Shown: piece after piece, positions 9,403 to 18,001 of the stretch
Layout: each line of letters opens with the position of its first letter
Position numbering within the stretch: the first letter of the stretch is position 1
Source: Achromobacter xylosoxidans
GTDB lineage: Bacteria; Pseudomonadota; Gammaproteobacteria; Burkholderiales; Burkholderiaceae_B
Direction: 5' to 3'
NCBI RefSeq assembly: GCF_014490035.1
Contig: NZ_CP061008.1
Coordinates: forward strand, 744,001-808,000
Length of the DNA stretch: 64,000 bases
Position numbers and translations under genes: made by a program
Notes under the pieces: model-generated
What the model saw: the letters and a program-made list of their open reading frames with translations, nothing else
Database searches by the model: none
Told to the model about the DNA's origin: nothing

Positions 9403-10555
9403 TGGCTCCGGACCACTTGTAGATGTTGTTGCGCTGGACCGCGGAGGAGCCGCCGATGATGGGCAGCAGCAGGGCGTCCCGGACGTAGCGCTCCGCGTCG
9501 AAATCCTTGACGTAGCCATAGGCGCCGAAGATGGTCTGGCATTCCAGCGCGACCGAGCGGGCGGTTTCCGTGGCAAAGAGCTTCGCCATGGATGTTTCGA
9601 CCCCGCAGCGCTGGTGTTCGTTGGCCATCCAGGCTGCGTGGTAGAGCACGAGGCGCGCGGCGTGCAGTTGCGTCTTCATGTCGGCCAGCTTGTGCTGAAT
9701 GGACTGGTAGTGGTTGATGGTCTTGCCGAATTGCTGGCGTTCGCCCGCGTAGGCCCATGCATCGTCGAGCGCGGCCCGGGCGACGCCGATGCCGATGGCG
9801 GCGACTTCGAGTTTTTCCACGTCCAGTCCCGAACCCACGATCATCTGCCAGCCGTTATTCCAGCCGGCCTCGCCGCCCATCACATTCTCGAATGGCACCT
9901 CCACGTCCTCGAAGATCACGTCCGTGGTCGCGGCTCCTTTCATGCCCAACCCTTCGATGGGCGTGATCGTCACGCCTTTGGTGTCGGGCGGGATCATGAT
10001 CATGGACAGATTCTTGTAGCGCTCGCCCTCGTTGCCGGAGCGCACCAGCGCGTAGATGTAGTCCGATATCGCCGCGCCTGAGCAGAAGCGCTTGGCGCCG
10101 TTGATCCGCACGGAGTCCCCCACACGTTCGGCGCGGGTCTTGACGCTGGCCAGGTCGGCGCCGGCATCCGGTTCCGTCCAGCCGTAGGCAAAGACGAGGG
10201 TACCGTCCACGACCTTGGGCAGAAGTTCGGTCTTCTGCGCCTCGGTGGCGCATTCGACCAGATTCATGCCCGCATAGCAGGCGCTCATGATGTAGGGCAC
10301 CGATACCGCCAGGCTGCGCCTGGACAGTTCTTCGATGACAACCATGGTGGCGAGGATGTCGCGGCCCGCGCCGCCATACGCTTCGGGTACGGTGAGTCCC
10401 ATGACGCCGAGGCGCGCGAGTTTGTCGAAGACCTCGCGCGGGAAGTGGTTGCGCTTGTCCCAGTCGGCGGCGGCGCCGCGCGGCATTTCCTTCTCGACGA
10501 ACCGCTCGAGCGTATCGCGCAACTGCCGGATGTGGTCGGGTTCCGTGAAGTTCAT
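9395..10555 (-). CDS. Acyl-CoA dehydrogenase with isovaleryl-CoA dehydrogenase-type catalytic base
   Basis: This FAD-dependent acyl-CoA dehydrogenase has 386 residues, standard for the family. FAYGWTEPDAGADLAS (about 122-137) is the flavin/substrate signature and FGAYGYVKDF lies near 345. The usual C-terminal catalytic Glu position is replaced, reading IIGGSSAVQR (Gly near 369). The segment SGLDVEKLEV places Glu247 where isovaleryl-CoA dehydrogenase keeps its base. That suggests a short branched or alpha-substituted acyl-CoA substrate (inference from family knowledge). It lies 10 bp after the hydratase gene and overlaps the SDR gene. It probably performs the first oxidation step, donating electrons to ETF. 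Confidence 0.92.
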   Translation of the reverse strand: MNFTEPDHIRQLRDTLERFVEKEMPRGAAADWDKRNHFPREVFDKLARLGVMGLTVPEAYGGAGRDILATMVVIEELSRRSLAVSVPYIMSACYAGMNLVECATEAQKTELLPKVVDGTLVFAYGWTEPDAGADLASVKTRAERVGDSVRINGAKRFCSGAAISDYIYALVRSGNEGERYKNLSMIMIPPDTKGVTITPIEGLGMKGAATTDVIFEDVEVPFENVMGGEAGWNNGWQMIVGSGLDVEKLEVAAIGIGVARAALDDAWAYAGERQQFGKTINHYQSIQHKLADMKTQLHAARLVLYHAAWMANEHQRCGVETSMAKLFATETARSVALECQTIFGAYGYVKDFDAERYVRDALLLPIIGGSSAVQRNNIYKWSGANA

Positions 10556-10565
10556 CAGTGGTTCT

Positions 10566-11360
10566 CTACTTTCCAGAGAAGACCGGGATGCGCTTCTCGC
10601 GGAAGGCGTTTACAGCTTCTTGATGGTCCTGGGTGGCACTGGAGAGCGCCTCGTAGGCCAAGGAGGCGTCCAAGATCGTGTGCGCCAGTTGCTTCAGTCC
10701 GATGTTTGCGGACATCTTGGTCCATCGGATGGCCTTGGTCGCTCCCGCCGCCAGCCTGTCGGCGAACTGTTCGACGCGTTGCTCCAGGTCCGCCGCGGGC
10801 ACCACGTGATTGATCAGGCCGATACGCGCCGCTTCGGTCGCTGTCATCAGGTCGCCCGTCATCAGGTATTCCTTGGCGCGCGCATAGCCGATCAGCTGCG
10901 GCCAGATCACGGCGCCGCCGTCGCCGGCCACGTAGCCGACACTGACGTGCGGATCGCCGATCTTCGCGGCGTCCGAGGCGAAGATCACGTCGCAGAACAG
11001 CGCGAGCGTGGCTCCAAGTCCTGCCGCGTGCCCATTCACTTTCGCGATGACGGGCTTTTCGCAATCCAGCAACGAGAACACGATCTGCTTGCCTTCGCGG
11101 GCCGTCTTTTCGAATGCGCCGGGCTGGTCGATCATTTTCTGCAGCCAGGCCATATCGCCGCCAGAAGAAAAGGCCCGGCCCGCTCCCGTCAGGATCACGA
11201 CGTCACATTCCGGGTCGGCGGAAACATCGACGAAGACCCGGGCCAGTTCTTCGTGCATGGCCTCGTCAACCGCATTGAGCTTCTCGGGCCGGTTCATCGT
11301 GATTTCCAGGACGCGCTTGCGGCGTTCGAACGTCAAGCTCTTGTACTCAGCAAAGTTCAT
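10566..11360 (-). CDS. Enoyl-CoA hydratase/isomerase family protein
   Basis: This is a crotonase-fold enzyme of 264 residues. The oxyanion-hole segments are GRAFSSGGDM near residue 62 and NGHAAGLGATLALFCD near 108; DPHVSVGYVAGDGGA follows near 138. ATG 11360 is preceded by GAGG at good spacing. It is the promoter-proximal gene of the minus-strand operon, followed by the acyl-CoA dehydrogenase and the SDR. The three enzymes together supply dehydrogenation, hydration and alcohol oxidation of an acyl-CoA. No thiolase or ring-cleavage enzyme is visible inside the window. The exact substrate is unknown. Confidence 0.92.
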   Translation of the reverse strand: MNFAEYKSLTFERRKRVLEITMNRPEKLNAVDEAMHEELARVFVDVSADPECDVVILTGAGRAFSSGGDMAWLQKMIDQPGAFEKTAREGKQIVFSLLDCEKPVIAKVNGHAAGLGATLALFCDVIFASDAAKIGDPHVSVGYVAGDGGAVIWPQLIGYARAKEYLMTGDLMTATEAARIGLINHVVPAADLEQRVEQFADRLAAGATKAIRWTKMSANIGLKQLAHTILDASLAYEALSSATQDHQEAVNAFREKRIPVFSGK

Positions 11361-11479
11361 CTAGACCTCGTTTGGAGTAGCAGGAGACGCCAGGTGTCTC
11401 TTGCTTGGGGGGGCGCCTGGAATAGCCGGCGCACGCGCTGCGTTGCGGCTAGCCGTTAGGCGGTTGACTCATTCTGGCA

Positions 11480-11510
11480 AAAAATGAACGATGAGTCATT
11501 ATTCATTTTT
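11480..11510. promoter_or_regulatory. 31-bp palindrome, likely TetR operator of the acyl-CoA/liv operon
   Basis: The left arm AATGAACGATGA and right arm TCATTATTCATT flank a central G at 11495. Extending into the A and T runs gives 13 matching pairs out of 15. A further half-site TGACTCATT lies at 11465-11473 and TGATGAG begins at 11518. The site is 120 bp upstream of the hydratase start, in an A+T-rich island within a GC-rich region. Size and symmetry fit a TetR-family operator, and the only TetR gene nearby is inside this operon. Confidence 0.65.
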
Positions 11511-11624
11511 GTTTTTTTGATGAGTGTTTTCCCTAGGGGCGCGCCGGCGCGGGCCAGACGTCTCCTTGCCGCTGCGGTATGCCCGGCACGGCGCTTTTAG
11601 CGCCTGATTCGCTTGTTCCGTGAT

Positions 11625-13199
11625 TTACGCGGCCGACCAGACCGCCACGCGATTCCGTCCCGAATTCTTCGCCCGGTACAAGGCCTCATCGGCCTTTGCC
11701 ATGACCTTGTCGATGTCGGCATCATCCGACGGCCACAGCGCGATGCCGATGGACACCGTGACATGTCCCACCGCCTGCGGCATGGCGTGGTCCGCCGTCG
11801 CCGCCCGGATGCGTCCGGCCACCCTTTCCGCCGTGTCGCGCGAGGCGTTGGGCATCAGGATCAGGAACTCTTCGCCGCCGACGCGACACGGCGCGTCTTC
11901 TGCCCGCACACAGGTCTTGAGGATGGCGGCCAGCGCGATCAGCACCTGATCGCCGGCCGCGTGCCCGTAGGTGTCGTTCACGCGCTTGAAGTGGTCCAGG
12001 TCTAGCGCGAGCGCGGCGAAAGGCTGCCGGGTCTGGCGCAGCGTGGCGATCTGCAGCGCCAGGCCCCTGCGGTTGAAGAGGCCCGTCATCGGATCGGTGA
12101 TGGTGTCCGTGTTCAGCTTATCGAGCCGCCGGGTCTGGGAGCTTTGGCTCATCGTCACGGCGTTCCGGAGGCGGGCCGCCTCGTAGTACCAGCCCTTGAT
12201 CCGGTGCAGGTCGCCAGCCGACGCGCCGGGCTGATCCCGTTCGATGACCTGGGCCAGCTCCTCCAGCGGCCGCGAGATCCAGCGGCCGAGCAGGTAGATG
12301 GCCAGGAACATGATCAGCCCCACCGGCAAGGCGTAGAGCACGATCCTGCTGGTCAGGCTTTGCAGCGGGCGCAGCGTTTCGTCCAGCGGGCGTTGCGCCA
12401 CGACACCCCAGCCGGCGTTCTTGAGCGCGGCGTAGCCGGCCAACAGGTGCGCGCCGCGGGTGTTGACCACGGGCATCGCACCGGTCTCGCCCCGCAGCAC
12501 GGCTTCGACCACGGCATTGCTTCTTTCGCTGGTGCCGATGCGATCCTTGTCCTTGTGGTAGATGATGGTGCCGTCGCCATCGACGACATACAGGTAGGAG
12601 CCGTCGCGGTAGAAGTGCTCGCCCACGAGTTTGTCGAACTCGTTGCCCTGCCGAAGGTGGATGGCCGCGAGGATGGTGCCGGCATGGTTGCCCTTGGCAT
12701 CACGGAAAGGTTCGGAGAACGCCAGTATCAGCCGGCCCTCCATGCCCACGTAGGGCGTCGATATGTGGCCCTTCAGATGTTGGGCGCCTGTCGTCAGTTG
12801 CTGGCGTACCAGCGTCCTGCCTTCGAAGCCCGCGTCGGCGGGAGCGGTGGCGAGGATGGTGCCGCTACTGTCTGCGATGGCGGCCGTCATGACGCCGTCG
12901 GTCTGCTGCACCAGGCGCGCGAGCTCGTCTTCCATGGCGGGTTTCGAACCCAACAGGCCAGGCGCCCGCTCGGCGGACAGGAGCAATTGCCGCTGTATGG
13001 ATTCGATGTAGATGTCGGTGACTTCCGCCAGCTTGATCGCGTAGGCCCGGTTGGCCTCGAGGGTGTTGGCGATCAACTGCTCGCGCTGCACCAGGTAGGC
13101 CGCGTACAGCGTGTTGACGAAGGCGATGAGTCCGCTCGCGAGCGCCAGCACGGTGACAAGGCGGCGCAGCTTCAGTCTGGGCATCGCGGCAGTGGTCAA
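11625..13199 (-). CDS. Membrane diguanylate cyclase with periplasmic Cache-type sensor and GGDEF domain
   Basis: This 524-residue protein is predicted to make cyclic di-GMP from two GTP. One membrane segment lies near residues 13-32 and a second (IVLYALPVGLIMFLAIYLLG) near 290-310. The region between them resembles a double Cache sensor, with FSEPFRD and YLYVVDGDGTIIYHKD. The GGDEF domain fills the C-terminus: the active site GGEEF is at about 441-445. RAED five residues before it matches the inhibitory I-site (RxxD). The start is TTG 13199 with AAGGAG eight bases upstream; ATG 13184 is an alternative. It appears to be a single-gene unit, and the ligand is unknown. Confidence 0.92.
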   Translation of the reverse strand: MTTAAMPRLKLRRLVTVLALASGLIAFVNTLYAAYLVQREQLIANTLEANRAYAIKLAEVTDIYIESIQRQLLLSAERAPGLLGSKPAMEDELARLVQQTDGVMTAAIADSSGTILATAPADAGFEGRTLVRQQLTTGAQHLKGHISTPYVGMEGRLILAFSEPFRDAKGNHAGTILAAIHLRQGNEFDKLVGEHFYRDGSYLYVVDGDGTIIYHKDKDRIGTSERSNAVVEAVLRGETGAMPVVNTRGAHLLAGYAALKNAGWGVVAQRPLDETLRPLQSLTSRIVLYALPVGLIMFLAIYLLGRWISRPLEELAQVIERDQPGASAGDLHRIKGWYYEAARLRNAVTMSQSSQTRRLDKLNTDTITDPMTGLFNRRGLALQIATLRQTRQPFAALALDLDHFKRVNDTYGHAAGDQVLIALAAILKTCVRAEDAPCRVGGEEFLILMPNASRDTAERVAGRIRAATADHAMPQAVGHVTVSIGIALWPSDDADIDKVMAKADEALYRAKNSGRNRVAVWSAA

Positions 13200-13307
13200 T
13201 GCGGAGCTCCTTCAACCATTCACTCTGACCATTGAATCGGGGCCTTCCGCGCTTGGCCAAGCCTGGGCGCGTGTAGAACTTCAGTTTTGCGGCAAGCCTG
13301 CGGCAAG

Positions 13308-14222
13308 TCAAGAATCGCGTGAACGGGCGCCCGCGGATAGCGCTTCGATCAGGTGCTCGATGAAGGCGGCCGTCGCCTCGGGCAAGCGGGCGTGGCTGGC
13401 GGTCTGCACCTGCAGCGTGCGTTCGGCGAAGACGGCTTGCTGCAAGGACACGGCCACCAGCGCGCCGCTGCGCAGCGGCTCGGCGAGTGTGATCTCGCCG
13501 GCCAGCGTGACAGCATGGCCGGCCTCGACGATGGCGCGGATGACCGATGACGAGTTGCTCGAATAGGCGATGTCGAAAGGCGGCCCGTCGTTGCCTGCCG
13601 CCGAGCTGTCGAACAACAGGCGCACGGTGGTGCCGGAGTCGGTCAGCGCGATCGGGTAGCGGCGCAGGTCGTCCAAGGACACGCTGGCGCGTTTGGCAAG
13701 AGGATGGCCCGGGACCATGATGGCGCGAACGGGCGAGACGATTTCGTAGCGCACGGCGATGCCGTTGCCCGCGTTCAGGCTGAAGGCCAGGCCCACGTCG
13801 ATGCTGTTGTCGCGCAGGCGTTGCGTCACGACGCCGGGCGAAGCGATGTGTACCTGGAACGCCACATCGGGATGCAGGGCGCGGTACGCGCCCAGGATGG
13901 GCGGCAGCACGTTGCGCGCCACGGCTTCGTTGGAGCCTATGCGGATGGTGGTCAGCTCCGCGTGACGCAGGCTGCGGATATCGCGCAGCACGTGCTCGGC
14001 ATCCATGGCGACGCGGCGCGCATAGTCGGCCAGCATTTCGCCGGCGCGGGTCAGCTCCATGCCGTGAGGCCGGCGTTCGAACAGCGCCGCGCCGCAGTCA
14101 TCCTCCAGTTTGGCGACTTGCCGGCTGATTGCCGAAGGCGCCACGTGGAGGGTGGCCGCCGCGTCCTTGATGCTGCCTGCGCGTACGACTTCCAGGAAAT
14201 AGCGGTGCGCGGTGCTGAGCAT
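13308..14222 (-). CDS. LysR family transcriptional regulator
   Basis: This regulator has 304 residues if it starts at ATG 14222 (MLSTAHRYFLEVV). The helix-turn-helix is GSIKDAAATLHVAPSAISRQVAKLE near residues 15-40, followed by a LysR co-inducer-binding domain. A longer frame from 14282 adds an unconvincing 20-residue leader that runs through the likely operator. It is divergent from the Bug/gamma-glutamyltransferase-like pair and probably controls it. CAIBNX-type recognition sequence ATTGCC(N5)GGCAAT lies between them. Confidence 0.92.
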   Translation of the reverse strand: MLSTAHRYFLEVVRAGSIKDAAATLHVAPSAISRQVAKLEDDCGAALFERRPHGMELTRAGEMLADYARRVAMDAEHVLRDIRSLRHAELTTIRIGSNEAVARNVLPPILGAYRALHPDVAFQVHIASPGVVTQRLRDNSIDVGLAFSLNAGNGIAVRYEIVSPVRAIMVPGHPLAKRASVSLDDLRRYPIALTDSGTTVRLLFDSSAAGNDGPPFDIAYSSNSSSVIRAIVEAGHAVTLAGEITLAEPLRSGALVAVSLQQAVFAERTLQVQTASHARLPEATAAFIEHLIEALSAGARSRDS

Positions 14223-14266
14223 ATTGATTCTCAAAATGGCAATTGGCGTGCTAATTATTGATATTG

Positions 14267-14283
14267 ATTGCCGCAAAGGCAAT
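14267..14283. promoter_or_regulatory. Inverted repeat ATTGCC-N5-GGCAAT, likely LysR operator
   Basis: Six-base arms flank GCAAA in the divergent gap between the LysR gene (start 14222) and the Bug gene (start 14364). Another GGCAAT copy lies at 14238-14243. The repeated motif and its position fit LysR recognition and activation sites for this divergent pair. Confidence 0.5.
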
Positions 14284-14363
14284 TCCTAGAATGGGCCGGT
14301 CAGGGCCGCCAGGACACATGGGCAACAGACCCGGCCGACGGCTCTTCAACCAAGGGGAATCGC

Positions 14364-15383
14364 ATGGCTAGTGTTGTATGCAAATCGGGCCGCGCCGCCG
14401 CGCGCCCGCAGGGACTCGGCATCCTGAAGCGCGCCTTTGCCGCGCTGGCGTTATCGGCGGCTACCGGGGCGGGGGCGGCCGATTTTCCGCAGCGCTCGCT
14501 CCAGCTGATCCTGTCGTTTCCACCGGGCGGCGCGACCGACGTGCTCGCTCGCGAACTCAGCCAGAAGCTGGGCGACTCGCTGGGCCAATCGGTGGTGGTG
14601 TTGAACCGCCCCGGCGCGGGCGGCTTGATCGGCATGCAGGCCGCTGCGCGTTCCGAAGCCGACGGCTACACGCTGTACATCTCGTCGGTGATGTCCAACT
14701 CCATTTACGAAGCGCTCAACGGCAAGCAGCAGGTGTCGCTGGACGGCGACTTCGATGCGGTGGGCGCGATAGCCAGCGCCCCGCACATCCTGGTCACGCC
14801 GGCGACGCTGGGCATCAAGGACTATGCCAGCCTGGTGGCCTATCTGAAGGCGGCGCCGGGCAAGTACAACTACGCGTCGATGGGCGCGGGCACCCTGTCC
14901 AACCTGGAGGGCGAGATCTTCAAGGAGCAGGCGGGCGTGGACGCGTTGCAGATCCCGTACAAGGGCAGCAGCCAGGCCTTGCCCGAAGTGATCTCGGGCG
15001 CGTCGGTCTTCATGTTCGATAGCGTGACCAGCTCGCTGCCGCATAAGCAGGGCGGCCGCATCGATGTGCTGGGCGTGGCCTCCGCCAAACGTCTGCCGGT
15101 CATGCCGGACGTGCCCACGCTCAAGGAACTGGGCGTACAGGGCCTGGAGGCAGAGAACCTGTTCGCGTTGATGGCGCCCAAGGGAACGCCCAAGGACCGC
15201 CTGGACATTGTGGCCCGCGCGCTGTCCAAGGCGCAGGGCGATGCAGGATTCCGCAAGGCCATCGAGGCGCAGGGCTTCCAGATCAGCGAGATTCCGGCCC
15301 AGACTCTGCCCAAGTTCATCCTGGACCAGCAGGCGTTCTGGCGCGACAAGGTCAAGGCCTTGAACATTACCGCAGGCAAGTAG
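14364..15383 (+). CDS. Bug/TctC family periplasmic solute-binding protein
   Basis: This 339-residue exported protein has a long N-terminal region and a signal-like core FAALALSAATGAGAA before DFPQRSLQL. The family motifs FPPGGATDVLAREL and ADGYTLYISS are visible. Start ATG 14364 (MASVVCKSG) follows GGGGAA; a longer frame from 14268 is less likely. Bug proteins bind carboxylates, amino acids or related solutes in the periplasm. No TctA/TctB membrane genes are nearby, so it is an orphan binder. It is followed 66 bp downstream by the gamma-glutamyltransferase-like gene, and the two probably share regulation by the LysR. Confidence 0.92.
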   Translation: MASVVCKSGRAAARPQGLGILKRAFAALALSAATGAGAADFPQRSLQLILSFPPGGATDVLARELSQKLGDSLGQSVVVLNRPGAGGLIGMQAAARSEADGYTLYISSVMSNSIYEALNGKQQVSLDGDFDAVGAIASAPHILVTPATLGIKDYASLVAYLKAAPGKYNYASMGAGTLSNLEGEIFKEQAGVDALQIPYKGSSQALPEVISGASVFMFDSVTSSLPHKQGGRIDVLGVASAKRLPVMPDVPTLKELGVQGLEAENLFALMAPKGTPKDRLDIVARALSKAQGDAGFRKAIEAQGFQISEIPAQTLPKFILDQQAFWRDKVKALNITAGK

Positions 15384-15405
15384 CGGCCGCCCCGGCTTTC
15401 TTCCT

Positions 15406-15423
15406 GGCCGCCCGCGGGCGGCC
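15406..15423. repeat. 18-bp perfect GC palindrome between Bug and ggt-like genes
   Basis: GGCCGCCC and GGGCGGCC flank a central GC. It lies in the 66-bp gap after the Bug stop codon. It could form a stem in RNA that reduces downstream expression, but there is no T run, so it is not a classical terminator. Confidence 0.4.
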
Positions 15424-15449
15424 GGTCCCAAACTTCCGACCCGACTCTC

Positions 15450-17054
15450 ATGCCCATTCCGAACGATCCCTTCTGGCAGCTGCCCTACGCATCGCAACGC
15501 ATGCCCTTGCTCGCGGACAACGTGGTCAGCACGTCGCAGCCGCTGGCCAGCGCTGCCGGCCTGCAGATGTACGCAAGGGGCGGCAACGCGATCGACGCGG
15601 CGCTGGCCACGGCCATCGCGCTGACCGTCGTGGAGCCGTGCATGAACGGGATCGGCGGCGACATGTTCGCCATCGTCTGGCATGGCGGGCGCCTGCATGG
15701 GCTGAATGCGTCGGGGCGCGCGCCGGCCGCCTGGGAGACGGCCAGGTTCGCGCATCTGGATGGCATGGACCCGATAGGCTGGGGCAGCGTGACGGTACCC
15801 GGTGTCGTGTCGGGTTGGCGCGCGATCTGGGAGAAATTCGGTTCGCTGCCGTTCGAGGATTTGTTCGAGCCCGCCATACGCTACGCGCGGGACGGCTACC
15901 TGGTTTCGCCCACGGTGCATCGCCAGTGGCAGAAGCAGGTGCCGCGCCTGAGCGGACAGCCGGGCTTTGCCGAGTCCTTTGCGCCCGGGGGCCGCGCGCC
16001 CTTACCCGGAGAGCGCTTCCGCAGCCCCGGCCAGGCCGCCACGCTGGAGAGCATCGCCCGCAGCAAGGGCGAGAGCTTCTACCGCGGCGAGCTGGCCGCG
16101 GCGATTGCCGCCCACGCGCGCAACACGGGCGGCTATATCACCGAGGCCGACATGGCCGGCCATACGGCCGACTGGGTGGAGCCGATAGGCATGCGCTACC
16201 GCGACCTGGAACTCTACGAAATCGGTCCCAACGGCCAGGGCATCGGCGCATTGATGGCCTTGGGCATGTTGGAACGTTTCGACCTGGCGGGCTGCGGGCG
16301 CGACAGCGGCCGTGCGTTGCACCTGCAGATCGAAGCCATGCGCCTGGCGTTCGCGGACCTGTACGAACACGTGGGCGATCCGGCCCACATGCAGGTGTCG
16401 AGTGCGCAGCTGCTGGATCCCGCCTATCTGGCGGAACGGGCGAAACTCATCGATCCGGACCGGGCGGGCGAACCCCGGGCCGGCAATCCGCATAGCGGTG
16501 GAACGGTGTATCTGACGGCGGCAGACCGGCACGGCACCATGGTGTCGTTCATTCAATCCAACTTCAAGGGATTCGGTTCCGGCGTGGTGGTGCCGGGAAC
16601 GGGTATTGCCATGCAGAACCGGGGCTGGGGCTTTTCGACGAAGGCGGGGCATCCCAATGTGGTGGCGCCAGGCAAGCGGCCGTTCCACACCATCATTCCC
16701 GGCTTCCTGATGCAAGGCGGACAGCCTTTGATGAGCTTTGGCGTCATGGGCGGCTCCATGCAGGCGCAGGGCCATCTTCAAGTGACCAGCCGGCTGGCCG
16801 ACTTCGGCCTGAATCCGCAGGCAGCCAGCGATGCGCCGCGTTGGCGCATCAAGGATGACAACGTGGGCGTGGCGGTGGAATGGAACTGCCCGCCTGAAGC
16901 TATCGAGCATCTGCGCGCATGCGGCCACAGGGTCGACGTGGCGCCGCGCTTCGATCTGGAGTTCGGCAGCGCGCAGATGGCCTACCGGCTGGAACAGGGA
17001 GGCTATCTGGCCGCGTCGGATCATCGCAAGGACGGCTACCCCATGGGCTATTGA
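15450..17054 (+). CDS. Gamma-glutamyltransferase family protein, apparently cytoplasmic
   Basis: This 534-residue Ntn-hydrolase of the gamma-glutamyltransferase family is normally made as a proenzyme that cleaves itself before a catalytic threonine. The likely nucleophile is Thr352 in HSGGTVYLTAAD. The N-terminal half carries GGNAIDAALATAIALTVVEP and GGDMFAIVW, and the small subunit carries GKRPFHTIIPG. There is no signal peptide, unlike the periplasmic Ggt of enterics, so it resembles cytosolic YwrD-type members. Its placement after a Bug gene under a LysR suggests that it processes the imported solute, perhaps a gamma-glutamyl amide (inference). Confidence 0.9.
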   Translation: MPIPNDPFWQLPYASQRMPLLADNVVSTSQPLASAAGLQMYARGGNAIDAALATAIALTVVEPCMNGIGGDMFAIVWHGGRLHGLNASGRAPAAWETARFAHLDGMDPIGWGSVTVPGVVSGWRAIWEKFGSLPFEDLFEPAIRYARDGYLVSPTVHRQWQKQVPRLSGQPGFAESFAPGGRAPLPGERFRSPGQAATLESIARSKGESFYRGELAAAIAAHARNTGGYITEADMAGHTADWVEPIGMRYRDLELYEIGPNGQGIGALMALGMLERFDLAGCGRDSGRALHLQIEAMRLAFADLYEHVGDPAHMQVSSAQLLDPAYLAERAKLIDPDRAGEPRAGNPHSGGTVYLTAADRHGTMVSFIQSNFKGFGSGVVVPGTGIAMQNRGWGFSTKAGHPNVVAPGKRPFHTIIPGFLMQGGQPLMSFGVMGGSMQAQGHLQVTSRLADFGLNPQAASDAPRWRIKDDNVGVAVEWNCPPEAIEHLRACGHRVDVAPRFDLEFGSAQMAYRLEQGGYLAASDHRKDGYPMGY

Positions 17055-17201
17055 CGCCGTCTTCCTGGACGATGTTTGGTCGAGGAAAATCCCCGTTTCG
17101 TCGAAAACTGCGTGATGTCTCGGGGCCGGTTGATGACAATCGGCACATTTCCGGCCCGAACCGATGCTACAGCGGTCTTATCCCGGGGCTGGTCCGTCGC
17201 G

Positions 17202-17888
17202 TCAGCGCTGCGCCACCGCGCGCCGCAGGCGCTGCGACGCGACCCGTCCCAGCACGACGGGGGCAACGCCGTTGTTGAACGCGACCTCGGTCTGCGCGCC
17301 GGGCAGTTGCGACAGATGGGAGACATGTTCCAGATTCATGATCACCGAGCGAGACAAGGCGCAGAAGGGCGGACTGGGCAGTTGGGCCGCCAGGCGCTTG
17401 AAGGTGATGTGCATCAGCTCGTTGGCGTGCGCGGCGCTGCAAAGCATCACGTAGTCGCCTTGCGCCTGCGCCATGGTCAGTTCATGGATCTTGATGAGCT
17501 TGGTGCCGTTGCGCGTCCGCAGCGTCAGGTGGCCGCCAGCGCGCGGGCGCAGCCGCGCCAACGCCTGTTCGAGCCGGCCCGGCCGCACGGGCTTGAGCAG
17601 GTAGTCGACGGCCTGGACGTCGAAGGCGCGGGCGGCGTAGTCGCTGTGCGCGGTGACGAAGACGACGGCGGGCGGAGCGTCCAGCTGGTCCAGCAGATCG
17701 AAGCCGGTGGCGGCAGTCAGTTCGATGTCCAGGAACAGGGCATCAGGACGATGCTCGCGGATCAGCGCTCGCGCCTGTTCCAGGCTTTCGGCTTCGCCCG
17801 CGACATGGACGTCGGCCGAGGCTTCCAGCAGCCGGCGCAGGTAGCGCCGCGCCGGGGCTTCATCGTCGATGACAAGCACACGCAGCAT
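17202..17888 (-). CDS. LytTR-type response regulator
   Basis: This is a response regulator of 228 residues from ATG 17888, which has GGAGG just upstream. The receiver domain carries the acidic pair VIDDEAPARR, the phosphorylatable Asp in ALFLDIEL, and YLLKPV with the conserved Lys. The C-terminal LytTR DNA-binding domain (about 125-228) includes ALSRSVIMNLEHVSHL. It is divergent from the histidine kinase gene at 18002, and the two presumably form a two-component system. The target genes are not evident. A longer frame to 18014 overlaps the kinase start and was rejected. Confidence 0.92.
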   Translation of the reverse strand: MLRVLVIDDEAPARRYLRRLLEASADVHVAGEAESLEQARALIREHRPDALFLDIELTAATGFDLLDQLDAPPAVVFVTAHSDYAARAFDVQAVDYLLKPVRPGRLEQALARLRPRAGGHLTLRTRNGTKLIKIHELTMAQAQGDYVMLCSAAHANELMHITFKRLAAQLPSPPFCALSRSVIMNLEHVSHLSQLPGAQTEVAFNNGVAPVVLGRVASQRLRRAVAQR

Positions 17889-18001
17889 TTTCCTCCCTGG
17901 CGCCATGGTGTGGCGGGTATAGTCGTTCGGTCTGGCACGCGGGTAAATATAAGGCCTATGCAGTTTCCAGAGAACCCTTTGCCCGTCCGGGGAGCGCATC
18001 C

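Noticed and set aside
17055..17201. Intergenic stretch after the gamma-glutamyltransferase-like gene searched for a terminator or small gene
   Set aside because: Only a weak GGGCCGG/CCGGCCC inverted repeat with a large loop is present, and there is no convincing frame.
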